Positions 8,609-16,368 of a stretch of DNA of 41,849 nucleotides are shown here, piece by piece; the first letter of the stretch is position 1, and the number at the start of each line of letters is the position of its first letter. Below the pieces are notes generated by a model, which had not been told where the DNA came from, made no database searches, and saw only the letters and a program-made list of their open reading frames with translations. The stretch is from assembly GCA_043812795.1 (NCBI GenBank), contig JBDRLU010000057.1, forward strand, positions 1-41,849. Reading direction: 5' to 3'. The position numbers and the translations under genes are program-made. The DNA comes from JBDRLU01 sp043812795 (GTDB lineage Bacteria > Chloroflexota > Dehalococcoidia > Dehalococcoidales > UBA2162).

Positions 8609-9780
8609 TTAAGTAGATTTAGCCGCCTTCCACAGCGGTGACATTGCTCTCAGCTTAGCTACAACCCTCGGAAAGACTTCAAGGACGCGGTCGATGTCCT
8701 CTTTGGTGGTCCACTTGCCCAGGGTAAGCCGCACCGAACCGTGCGCCTTTTCCGGGGCCAGCCCCATCGCGGTGAGGACATAAGAGGGCTCGAGACTGGA
8801 AGAAGTACAGGCGGAGCCGGTAGAAACACAAATACTGTCCAGGTCGAGGTTCAGTAAAATCGATTCCCCTTCGACAAAATCAACGCTGACATTGACATTA
8901 TTAGGCAATCGATTTTGTGGATGCCCGTTCAGATGGACGTGTTCAATCCGTTCGGTAAGACCCTGGATGAGTTTATCACGCAGTTGTGTTAACCGCTCGG
9001 CTTCCCGTTCCATTTCTTGACCGGCCAGTTCGGTAGCCTGCCCAGGCCGACAATTCCCGGCACATTTTCCGTGCTGGCGCGCCGCCCTCTCTCCTGCTCA
9101 CCACCATGGAGAAAAGGCGTAATCTTCGTGCCTTTTCTGATATAGAGGGCACCGACTCCTTTCGGCCCGTAAAGTTTATGGGCTGACACGGACAGCAAAT
9201 CGATGCCAAGCTCATCCACATTAGTAGGGATATGCCCGAATGTCTGCACGGCATCGGTATGGAAATAGACGCCGGCTTCCCGGGTGATTTTACTTATTTC
9301 GGCGATTGGCTCAATGGTGCCCATTTCATTGTTGGCATGCATAATGGAGACAAGGGCCGTTTTAGGGGTTATCGCTTTCTTTACCTCAGCCGGGTCAACC
9401 AGGCCATACCGGTCAACCGGCAGGTACGATACCGGGAACCCTCTCTTTTCTAAAAACCGGCATGTCTCCAGTACCGCGTGATGCTCGACCGTACAGGTAA
9501 TAATATGGTTCTTTTTGTCCTCGTTGGCTAGAGCCACGCCCTTAATAGCAAAATTATCCGACTCGGTACCGCTGCTGGTGAAAACAATTTCTTCCTCACG
9601 AGCACCGATAAAGGCTGCCATTTCACGTCGAGCCGCTTCGACAGCTTCTTTCGCTTCCTGAGCACAAGAATGGATGCTGGAAGGATTACCGAAGACCTCG
9701 GTAAAACAGGGCAGCATCGCTTTTACTACTTCCGGATCAACCGGTGTGGTGGCCGCATAATCGAGGTAAATACGTTTCAT
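8609..9780 (-). pseudogene. iscS: Cysteine desulfurase IscS/NifS, interrupted by a one-base frameshift
   Basis: Two frames together make one cysteine desulfurase of about 390 residues. The first frame (from 9780) carries the PLP lysine K202 in SVSAHKLYGPKG and ends in a non-homologous tail; the second frame (8609-9013) carries the active-site loop STGSACTSSSLEPS. Adding one G on the minus strand at about 9035-9041, where GGCAGGCTACC would become GGCAGGGCTACC, restores a continuous ...GLGRATELAGQEMERE... protein. All key residues are intact, so this may be a sequencing or assembly error, a recent mutation or programmed slippage. The gene follows iscR and would feed MnmA, FdhD and cluster assembly, and possibly selenium to SelD. 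Confidence 0.9.
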
Positions 9781-9963
9781 TACTAGCTGGCCCTTTTGAT
9801 AGTTTTCAATTAATTCAAGCTTCTCTTTTCAGGAATAATAATCCAGTATAGCCTGACAGTTATCGTGATTCAAGCCAGAGGACTGGTCTGTACTTAATTT
9901 TTATCGGGAGAAAGGTAGGGTCGGGTCGAACTTCGATGGGAACGAAACAACCAGAGTAGTTCT

Positions 9964-10410
9964 TTAGATATGGTACATCGTCGTACCGGAAGGTGGCTCT
10001 TTCTTTTTCTGTCGCTCCATTAAGTCCGCCAGGGTGATTGCTGTCAGCACTCCATCCATCGCCTGTTTTACTTCTCCCCAGACATCACGGGTAACGCAGA
10101 AACCCGAACGACGGCAGACCTTGGGGTCGTCAACACAATCCACCGGAGCCAGCGAGCCTTCGAGAATACGGACGACTTCATTCAGCTTAATCTCGCTCGG
10201 CAGCCGCGCCAAACGGATGCCGCCATGTGCCCCTCGCGTACTTCTGACTACTCCGGCGGCGATAAGAGGACTGATAACTCGTTCCAGATAAAGGGGAGAG
10301 ATTTCCTGTCGCTGGGCAATATCCCGTAGCAGGACCGGGCCACCTGTCCCGTTCGAGGCAATATCCAGTAAAGCTCTTGTGCCATATCGTGCTCTCGTCG
10401 ATAATTTCAT
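9964..10410 (-). CDS. iscR: Rrf2-family iron-sulfur regulator (IscR-like)
   Basis: A 148-residue winged-helix transcription factor. The N-terminal helix-turn-helix runs from MKLSTRARYGTRALLDIA to about residue 70. Three cysteines lie in DCVDDPKVCRRSGFCVTRDVW, spaced as in cluster-binding Rrf2 regulators. I prefer ATG 10408-10410, with AGGTGGT about four bases upstream, over a GTG three codons earlier. A good promoter lies just upstream (10450-10478), and the next gene is iscS, so it probably senses Fe-S status and controls this run, perhaps itself too. No isc scaffold genes (iscU, iscA) follow. Confidence 0.92.
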   Translation of the reverse strand: MKLSTRARYGTRALLDIASNGTGGPVLLRDIAQRQEISPLYLERVISPLIAAGVVRSTRGAHGGIRLARLPSEIKLNEVVRILEGSLAPVDCVDDPKVCRRSGFCVTRDVWGEVKQAMDGVLTAITLADLMERQKKKEPPSGTTMYHI

Positions 10411-10449
10411 CAGCACCACCTGTTTATGAGTAATATCATCGTTAAGGTT

Positions 10450-10478
10450 AAATTAGCATACACCAGACGAGGTGTCAA
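10450..10478 (-). promoter_or_regulatory. Sigma-70-type promoter for iscR run
   Basis: On the minus strand a perfect -35 TTGACA (10473-10478) is followed after 17 bases by TAATTT (10450-10455), with an upstream TGC giving an extended -10. The predicted start lies about 30-40 bases before the iscR ATG. The same -35/-10 pair and spacing are found in front of the seleno-glutaredoxin. An AT-rich TTAACCTTAACG stretch just downstream could be an operator, but this is a guess. Confidence 0.7.
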
Positions 10479-10499
10479 CATGTAATAAAGGTAATCTCA

Positions 10500-10560
10500 T
10501 CGAATCGAAGGGGATTGCTTCGTCGTCCTGCAGTGGGAGGACTCCTCGCAATGACAATGG
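10500..10560 (+). repeat. Dispersed intergenic repeat (copy 3)
   Basis: The stretch starts with GGATTGCTTCGTCGTCCT and ends with GGACTCCTCGCAATGACA. It resembles the inverted copy at 3765-3820 and shares the CTCGCAATGACA end with 993-1006. It lies between iscR and selD, upstream of the iscR promoter, and has no coding signal. Confidence 0.5.
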
Positions 10561-10593
10561 AAACCCTAATGAACCATTGATAGGTGTTTGAGC

Positions 10594-11643
10594 CTACCTT
10601 ACGTTGACCACGCCTTTGGGTTCGCTGACCACTTCGCCAACTACCGTTGCCTCTTTGATACCAGCCCGGTGGAGCTTATCGAGCAGCATTTTGGCTTTGA
10701 CCGGTGCTACCGAAATCAGCAACCCGCCCGAAGTCTGCGGGTCATTGAGGATGTCCTGCTGATAGACAGGCATATTCGACCTGAATTTTACGTGCGGAGC
10801 ATAAAAGTCCCGGTTGTGGTAGAGGCCACCGGGGCAGAACCTCTTTTTGGCGAACTCTTCGGCCTCGGGTAAAAGGGGAATATTAGCAACCTTAATCTCG
10901 ATGCCGACCTGGCTGTTCTGGGCGAATTGGACGGTATGGCCGAGGAAGCCGAAGCCGGTGATATCGGTGCAGGCATGGACGCCTATTTGCTGCATTATCT
11001 CGGCGGCCTTCTTATTCAACGTCAACATACACTTCGTCGCTGCCGCGACCGTTTTTTTGCCTACCACACCGGCTTTCAGGGCCGTGCTGATAATCCCGAT
11101 ACCCAGGGGTTTGGTTAAAATAAGCTTGTCTTTCACCCTGGCCCCGGAGTTGGTCAGCAGCTTCTTCGGATGAACGACGCCGGTTACCGCCAGGCCGTAC
11201 TTGAGCTCGACATCATCGATGCTATGCCCGCCGAGAAGTACGACCTTGGCTTCCGCCATTTTGGCGGCGCCGCCGCGGAGGATGTCTCTTAAAAAAGAGA
11301 CGCCCATCGACTGAAGAGGAAAGCAGACTAGGTTAAGTGCCGTCAGTGGTTTACCGCCCATGGCATAGATATCGCTCAGCGAATTGGCCACGGCAATCTG
11401 GCCGAAAGTATAGGGGTCATCCACAACGGGCGTGAAGAAGTCCACCGATTGGATGATAGCCAGGTTGTCAGTCAGTTTATAAACGCCGGCATTATCCAGG
11501 CTCTCCATGCCTCGGATAACGTTCGGGTCGGAGAGTAAGGGTAAACCGCAGAGAGCTTCATTCAGGTCACCCGGACCTATTTTGGAAGCTCAGCCAGCCG
11601 AGCGTACAGTTGCCGTCAGGCGGATTTTATTATCTTTAGCCAT
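10594..11643 (-). CDS. selD: Selenophosphate synthetase SelD, a selenoprotein with in-frame UGA
   Basis: SelD makes selenophosphate from selenide and ATP, the selenium donor for tRNA-Sec. The true frame starts at ATG 11641-11643 and gives 349 residues if the TGA at 11590-11592 is read as selenocysteine (Sec18). The context S-A-G-U-A-S-K matches the family's N-terminal Cys/Sec followed three residues later by the essential Lys (here Lys21), and GPGDL follows. A normal reading would start only at Met46 and lose the catalytic residues, so the UGA is functional, not a break. A SECIS-type hairpin lies just downstream (11564-11578). C-terminal family blocks include DITGFGFLGH and DPQTSGGLL. selA, selB and tRNA-Sec are in the same window. 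Confidence 0.95.
11564..11578 (-). promoter_or_regulatory. SECIS hairpin of selD
   Basis: In the mRNA the stem AGGTC/GACCT closes a loop CGGGT, beginning 12 bases after the UGA at 11590-11592. A G occurs in the second loop position and the loop lies 17-21 bases past the UGA, which fits the known bacterial SECIS pattern bound by SelB. A G-U pair may extend the stem by one. Confidence 0.75.
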
Positions 11644-11797
11644 GATGGCATTGTAACATGTCAGTTTAGAAAAGCAAAGCTATGGATCTCTGCATCCTTT
11701 TGTGCAAGCAGCCTCTTTAGATATTTATTTAAGGAATATGCTGGTAGTAGCCAGGTCAAAAGAACAAAATCCAGCAGAGCTTATCCAAGTTTATGCC

Positions 11798-12544
11798 TTA
11801 TCCGGGTATCTTATCAACAAAAGCAAGACGAACCTCGTGTATAGGCACTTTTATGTTAGCCATCCTCTTGATTTTGATAAGACTTTCATAAGCCTGCGCA
11901 ATATCGTTATGGATACCAGGACAGAAGAGCTCAAATCTTTGTTGAAGCGCGGCCGGGACATCCCAGTTAGAGTCTGTAGTGCACAAGCTATCGATTATCG
12001 CTAGACCCTTGGCTGTGTCCACCGCCACCGATTGTCCACCCGGGGTGTGGCCTGGAGTAAATAATAACTTTACGCCATCGACAATATTGGTATCCCCCTT
12101 TACCACCTCCCAATTCAGTGTATCCAGTAGTTCTTTGTTGAAGGGTCCGGGATCAATCGGAGGGGGTGGCGGATTAAGCTGGTAATCCAGCTCCGCTTGT
12201 TGAACCACGAATTTTGCTTTAGTGAACTCAGCGGCTAAAGTAATATGGTCAATATGTAAATGAGTCTGTAGTACAATGTCAATATCTGCCGGTTTCAACC
12301 CATACTTAGCTAATCCTTCGTGCAACGTTTGTACGTGTGTATGGCCAGTGCGACCAGCTTTCTGATATGCCTCCCAGGTCATTCCTGAGTCGACTAAAAT
12401 CTTTTCTTTTGGCCCCTCGATATACCATACAAAAACGCCGATGACAGATATGGGCGCGAGAGAAGTATCCATTCGGTAGACGGATTGGGACATGGGTCTG
12501 CCCCTGATGACCAAAGGAATAGGATGTATAATATGTGCTGCCAT
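11798..12544 (-). CDS. Metallo-beta-lactamase-fold hydrolase (lactonase-like)
   Basis: A 248-residue MBL-fold enzyme. The metal-binding motif is H95-L-H97-I-D99-H100, followed by H166 in FTPGHTPGG and an aspartate in LAIIDSLC. The overall layout, with an N-terminal V-D-S-G strand, is like N-acyl-homoserine lactonases and related lactone hydrolases. A Pro-rich loop (residues 125-132) is unusual. ATG 12542-12544 has GAGAGGGG six bases upstream. It lies downstream of the EthD-like gene in the same direction, about 255 bases away. The true substrate is unknown; quorum-lactone hydrolysis is not supported by anything else here. Confidence 0.88.
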   Translation of the reverse strand: MAAHIIHPIPLVIRGRPMSQSVYRMDTSLAPISVIGVFVWYIEGPKEKILVDSGMTWEAYQKAGRTGHTHVQTLHEGLAKYGLKPADIDIVLQTHLHIDHITLAAEFTKAKFVVQQAELDYQLNPPPPPIDPGPFNKELLDTLNWEVVKGDTNIVDGVKLLFTPGHTPGGQSVAVDTAKGLAIIDSLCTTDSNWDVPAALQQRFELFCPGIHNDIAQAYESLIKIKRMANIKVPIHEVRLAFVDKIPG

Positions 12545-12692
12545 TTATTCCCCTCTCTTATTTATCAGTTCATTCTACGTACAGAGTAAGCCTGCTCCAT
12601 AACTCCCGCTATTTCTCAGTATCTTATAAAGAACAAGGATATTCGGTGCGAAGTGGACAATCCGAGTTCATCCCGTCATAAGATTAGAACGC

Positions 12693-12716
12693 TCCCCGGC
12701 TCACACGGACCGGGGA
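12693..12716 (-). terminator. GC-rich hairpin after the EthD-like gene
   Basis: Arms TCCCCGG (12693-12699) and CCGGGGA (12710-12716) form a 7-bp GC-rich stem. On the minus strand it lies about 80 bases past the stop of the EthD-like gene and is followed by a weak T-rich stretch, so it may end that transcript. The lack of a clean T run keeps confidence low. Confidence 0.4.
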
Positions 12717-12798
12717 ACAGGCTTTTAAGGTTAAGCTAATCATTTGTGGTACAGCCCTAGCATCGGAAAAACAGGAGACAGGTAGCAGACGAAGTCGC

Positions 12799-13161
12799 TT
12801 ACCGTTCCCTTGTGTTGAGTAGCTTATACTGCACCCGCCAGATTCCTTCATACGGGTCCTTTCCCCAATCTTCATGCACTTCCTTCATCGCTTCTTTCAG
12901 CTCAGGACTCACCTCGTATGCCTCAAAGGCTTGCTGGCTATCAAACTCGTAGATAGCCAGATACTTGGGATACTTCACATTCTGGGAGTCAAGGGATGTC
13001 TTCTCGGGATATAGTAGCTGGTAGCGGGTTGCTTTTCTCAATCCTTTGAATTTCATTAAATCAGAAATATGTATCTCGTCGTACCACTTATTAAGTTTTT
13101 CTTCCTGGTCTGGTCTACAGCCAAGCCCTCGGACGTGTATCACTCTATTCTGCTCCGCCAT
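12799..13161 (-). CDS. EthD-like / dimeric alpha-beta barrel protein
   Basis: A 120-residue protein with the ferredoxin-like alpha-beta barrel signature of EthD-type and related proteins: N-K-W-Y-D-E-I-H near residues 24-31, an R-A-T-R-Y segment, and a YLAIYEFDS strand followed by a helix. Such proteins act as small monooxygenase- or isomerase-like enzymes, but many have no known reaction. ATG 13159-13161 follows AAGGAGG at eight bases. It is oriented toward the MBL-fold gene, and both could work on small organic substrates, which is only an inference from position. Confidence 0.75.
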   Translation of the reverse strand: MAEQNRVIHVRGLGCRPDQEEKLNKWYDEIHISDLMKFKGLRKATRYQLLYPEKTSLDSQNVKYPKYLAIYEFDSQQAFEAYEVSPELKEAMKEVHEDWGKDPYEGIWRVQYKLLNTRER

Positions 13162-13408
13162 TTTTGTTGCCTCCTTACTCTTTATCGTATAGCATTGTTT
13201 GCCTTATTTTACTAACTTTATAATTAAGCTCTCTTTGGATGACAGGTCAGTTTGTTTTGCGGGTTTTTTGGCGGCTTGCTATGAGTTACGATTTCTGGCA
13301 AGTTTTTCTCATTCCTATGACTAATTCATCATTTATTATAGGTATAGTACTTCATTATTACTCAACATTCTTGCTGGTGCAGATTACTAAAAAGTTTCTC
13401 CGAAACTA

Positions 13409-14410
13409 CTACGGCGCGGTCGTGTTCGCAGAAGCTGAGCTTTTCTGGCTGAAGAGATAGGCGGCAATATCGTTAATCTGTTCGGGGGTGAGAGTACCAC
13501 GGAAAGCGGGCATGGTGGTGCCGGCGATGACCGACCGCGGGTCGGTCGTAAAAGCCTCGATAAAGGTCAGCGGCCGGCGGTCGCCGAGATTGGTCAGGTC
13601 GGGACCGAGAGTGCCACCCTTCCCGTTGAGCATGTGGCAAGCACTGCAATACTTATCATAGAGCACCGGCGCTTCCGACGTATAACTCACCTGTGCCCCC
13701 AGAGTGGCCAGGTAGGCAGATAGCGCCTGCAACTCTTCCGGGGTAAACTGTAATTTGGGATGGAGCGACGTCGGAATCATGGCGTGTGGATTTTGTAGAT
13801 ACGTCTCCAACTGCTGCTTGTCGAGCTGGCCGCCAACGGACGTTAAGTCCGGCCCGATGCTGCCGCCAACGCCGTTGATACTGTGACAGTAAGCGCAATC
13901 TATCTGATTATAAATCTGTTGTCCCTTTATCACCAGCGGGCTTTCCTGACTGGCCGGACGTGACGGTGCCGATAACGCGCCGGCTAACTCCAGAGTTATC
14001 AGTCCGGCCAAAGCCAGTACCCCGAGGCCGAGCATCCGCTTCCGGCGCGACCAGCGTCTTTCCAAACTGGAATCGAAGAACGGGACTAGGGACAGTATTA
14101 CCAGGGCTACTGCCGGTACGGCTACGGCCGCTACTGGCTCGAGCTGTCCCGGAAACAATTTCAGGAACTGGAAAAGGAAGAGAAAATACCATTCCGGGCG
14201 GGGATTATAAGTCGTCGTCGCCGGGTCAGCCGGAGCCTCGATAGTCGCCGGCATGATAATCGCCAGCGCAATAATCACCGCTACCACCAGCAGGGCAACG
14301 ATGGCATCGCGGACGATAGTCTCCGGGTAGAACATTTCGCCGCCCTGCTTACTGGCATCATACTGTTCCCGGTAGATTTCCTTTTTACTTTTAGTTACCG
14401 GCTCTCTCAT
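13409..14410 (-). CDS. Cytochrome b6f subunit IV-like protein fused to a dihaem cytochrome c
   Basis: A 333-residue fusion. Residues 1-145 form the C-terminal half of cytochrome b (subunit IV-like), with about three membrane helices and the quinol-site PEWYFL motif at 72-77. Residues 160-330 hold two c-type haem domains on the outer face: CAYCH (172-176) with a candidate axial Met211 and CSACH (255-259) with Met300. The gene ends the Rieske, cytochrome b, subunit IV operon and starts 12 bases after cytochrome b. The dihaem module probably replaces a separate cytochrome c1 or f and hands electrons to a soluble carrier or oxidase/reductase not in view. Confidence 0.92.
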   Translation of the reverse strand: MREPVTKSKKEIYREQYDASKQGGEMFYPETIVRDAIVALLVVAVIIALAIIMPATIEAPADPATTTYNPRPEWYFLFLFQFLKLFPGQLEPVAAVAVPAVALVILSLVPFFDSSLERRWSRRKRMLGLGVLALAGLITLELAGALSAPSRPASQESPLVIKGQQIYNQIDCAYCHSINGVGGSIGPDLTSVGGQLDKQQLETYLQNPHAMIPTSLHPKLQFTPEELQALSAYLATLGAQVSYTSEAPVLYDKYCSACHMLNGKGGTLGPDLTNLGDRRPLTFIEAFTTDPRSVIAGTTMPAFRGTLTPEQINDIAAYLFSQKSSASANTTAP

Positions 14411-14422
14411 GTTTACTTACCC

Positions 14423-15079
14423 TTACTTCTTCGGAGGGGCCGATATCCCCTGCTTGACCACCATAAAAATATGTGTGCCGATAAGCAACACCGTTAATAC
14501 CGGAATGACACCGATGTGAAAAGTGAAGAACCGGTTAAGCGTCAGGGCACCTATTTCGGTACCACCGACGACCAGTCTCTGGATATAAGCGCCGACCAGC
14601 GGCACCTGGCCGGCGATACCCACACCTACATTCGTCGCCCAGTAAGCCCTCTGGTCCCAGGGTAGCAGGTAACCGGTAAAGGCGCTGGCCATGACCAGGA
14701 TAAAGAGCACTACCCCGACCAACCAGGTCAGTTCACGCGGGTATTTATAGGCTGCCATGAAAAAGACACGTAGGCCATGCAAGCCGATAAGTACCACCAT
14801 CACACTCGCCGACCAGAAATGGATGCTGCGGATGAGGGCCCCGAAGGGAACTTCGTTCATAATGTACTGGATGCTATCATAGGCATGGTCGGGAGTGGGC
14901 ACATAATTCAAGAGCAGAAAAAGCCCGGTGACGGCCAGGAGAAAAAAAGTCACCAGAGTGGCGCTACCCAGAGTATAGAACCAGCCGACGCCACGCGGCA
15001 CTTTACGGTAAAGGAAAGAATCAAGGAGCTTCTTAGCTCCCAGTCTTTCTTCGAGCCAGCTTTCTTCTACTTTCGCCAT
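14423..15079 (-). CDS. Cytochrome b (b6-type N-terminal half)
   Basis: A 218-residue membrane protein holding the two haem b groups of a quinol:cytochrome c oxidoreductase. Ligand histidines are H87 and H101 on one helix and H188 and H203 on the other. The second pair has 14 residues between them, the spacing of b6f-type cytochromes, whereas mitochondrial-type cytochrome b has 13. The protein is split from subunit IV, as in b6f complexes. It lies 8 bases after the Rieske stop codon and 12 bases before the subunit IV-cytochrome c gene. Confidence 0.95.
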   Translation of the reverse strand: MAKVEESWLEERLGAKKLLDSFLYRKVPRGVGWFYTLGSATLVTFFLLAVTGLFLLLNYVPTPDHAYDSIQYIMNEVPFGALIRSIHFWSASVMVVLIGLHGLRVFFMAAYKYPRELTWLVGVVLFILVMASAFTGYLLPWDQRAYWATNVGVGIAGQVPLVGAYIQRLVVGGTEIGALTLNRFFTFHIGVIPVLTVLLIGTHIFMVVKQGISAPPKK

Positions 15080-15087
15080 AATTAGTC

Positions 15088-15588
15088 CTATGTCCCGACT
15101 CTAGTGGTCCCACCTACCACGATAATCCCGTTATCGATATGAAAGGGTATCTTATCCAGTGGGCGAGGGGGTGGGCCGCCAATAACATTACCGTTAATAT
15201 CGAACCGTCCGTCATGGCAGGGGCATTGAAAACGGTTGTTAGCTTTATCCCAGTAGTAGGGGCAGTTCAGATGAGTGCAGCGGGGGTCAAAAAGAACGAA
15301 TTCATTGCCGTCTTTGTTGACGACCCAGGCTCCCTTGCTCAAAGTAGTGGTATACCAGCCTTGGCGCACTCTTTCCTCATAAGTCACATAGGTCGGTTCC
15401 CCGATGGGAATTTCACTGACACCGGCAATCGCCGTAAGCGTCGGAGTGTCCTTTTTCCACATCGGGGAGAGGAAATAGCCTACCAGCGGAGTGGCAACCG
15501 CGGCCGCGATAACTCCGCTGATAATGCCGATTATTCTCCCCAGGAACGTCCGCCGGGTTATCTCATTGCCACCATTAGGGCTGGTCAT
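15088..15588 (-). CDS. Rieske iron-sulfur protein of a bc-type complex
   Basis: A 166-residue protein with an N-terminal twin-arginine-type anchor (T-R-R-T-F-L-G followed by a hydrophobic helix, 11-42) and a C-terminal Rieske domain. Cluster boxes are CTHLNC (104-109) and CPCH (122-125), so both ligand Cys-His pairs are present; Asn replaces the usual Gly in box one. It is first in the operon and diverges from the YggU-like gene at 15672. Export of the folded protein would need the Tat system; tatC is at 33111-33917. Confidence 0.94.
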   Translation of the reverse strand: MTSPNGGNEITRRTFLGRIIGIISGVIAAAVATPLVGYFLSPMWKKDTPTLTAIAGVSEIPIGEPTYVTYEERVRQGWYTTTLSKGAWVVNKDGNEFVLFDPRCTHLNCPYYWDKANNRFQCPCHDGRFDINGNVIGGPPPRPLDKIPFHIDNGIIVVGGTTRVGT

Positions 15589-15671
15589 ATCTAATTAATA
15601 TATAGCACAAAAGAAGATAATCTGCCAAGGCGGTAAATCTTATTTTGGGTGAGTCGTGTTGACCGTCGAAT

Positions 15672-15980
15672 ATGCTAGAATGCAATGTGATGGGTATTGA
15701 TGAAGGGACAACTATCCTTATTCATGTTCAGCCGAACTCCAGCCGGAATGAAATTATAGGCTTTCAGGACGATGTGCTACGCGTGCGCATCGCGGCACCG
15801 CCGGTGAAAGGGAAAGCTAATCAAGAGCTAATCAAATTCCTCAGCGATATTTTGGGAGTAAGTAAAAGCAGCCTGGCCATAAAAAAGGGCCTGACTGGCA
15901 AGAACAAAGTTGTTAAAATTGACGGTCTAACTCCAGCCCAGATAACAACGCAGGTCGAAAAGTCCAGCCAGAACAAATGA
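15672..15980 (+). CDS. DUF167 / YggU-family protein
   Basis: A 102-residue conserved cytosolic protein. The family pattern is visible in V-Q-P-N-S-S-R-N-E-I, the V-R-I-A-A-P-P-V-K-G-K-A-N block, and a final K-N-K-V-V-K-I strand. Function is unknown for the family. An internal ATG at 15690 is a possible alternative start; neither has a clear ribosome site. The stop codon lies inside a strong terminator hairpin. It diverges from the Rieske operon. Confidence 0.88.
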   Translation: MLECNVMGIDEGTTILIHVQPNSSRNEIIGFQDDVLRVRIAAPPVKGKANQELIKFLSDILGVSKSSLAIKKGLTGKNKVVKIDGLTPAQITTQVEKSSQNK

Positions 15981-16010
15981 GCCACAGGATGCGTATCCTG
16001 TGGCTCATTT
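15975..16010. terminator. Perfect 16-bp bidirectional terminator hairpin
   Basis: Arms AAATGAGCCACAGGAT (15975-15990) and ATCCTGTGGCTCATTT (15995-16010) are exactly complementary around a GCGT loop. A-rich and T-rich ends flank both sides, so it can stop transcripts from the YggU-like gene (plus) and the AhpD-like gene (minus). The YggU-like stop codon is inside the left arm. Confidence 0.88.
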
Positions 16011-16037
16011 TACTATGTAATGGTCGAATGATACCGG

Positions 16038-16340
16038 CTAGCTGAGAACCTCTTTCAGTGCCCGGGCCGCCGTATAAATACAGCCGACGCCGCAGATGTA
16101 CTGGGCTACCCGCAGTGCTTCGGCGATTTCTTCTTTCGTTGCCCCGGCTTTCAGTGCTTCCCGTGCCAGCGATTGTACGCCATCGGTGGCGCCGTGCACC
16201 GCATCGAGTACCAGAGCAATCAAAAGCTTGGTCTTACGGGGCAAAACACCATCCGTCAGCGCCAGGTCGCGGTTATCCTTAATCAGGTTAAGCAGCTTCG
16301 GGTCTAAATCTCCATAACTTTTCAACGGGCTTTCTGCCAT
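16038..16340 (-). CDS. Carboxymuconolactone decarboxylase/AhpD-like protein without the redox CxxC
   Basis: A 100-residue helical protein of the AhpD/CMD fold. The helix-turn pattern with LALTDGVLPRKTKLLIALVLDA and A-L-K-A-G-A-T-K-E-E-I-A-E-A-L is typical. Peroxidase members carry C-x-x-C-x-x-x-H; here the same place reads HGATDGVQSL, so the catalytic cysteine pair is missing, while one Cys pair near the C-terminus (YICGVGC) is present. It is therefore unlikely to be an AhpD-type disulfide reductase of the known kind. It follows the thiolase gene in the same direction with a 28-base gap. Confidence 0.85.
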   Translation of the reverse strand: MAESPLKSYGDLDPKLLNLIKDNRDLALTDGVLPRKTKLLIALVLDAVHGATDGVQSLAREALKAGATKEEIAEALRVAQYICGVGCIYTAARALKEVLS

Positions 16341-16368
16341 ATCGTCACCTCCCCATGAGTTTTTCTGA

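Noticed and set aside
13239..13460. 73-codon plus-strand frame after the cytochrome operon
   Set aside because: It overlaps the end of the cytochrome gene in antisense, has no ribosome site, and its hydrophobic content reflects AT-rich DNA.
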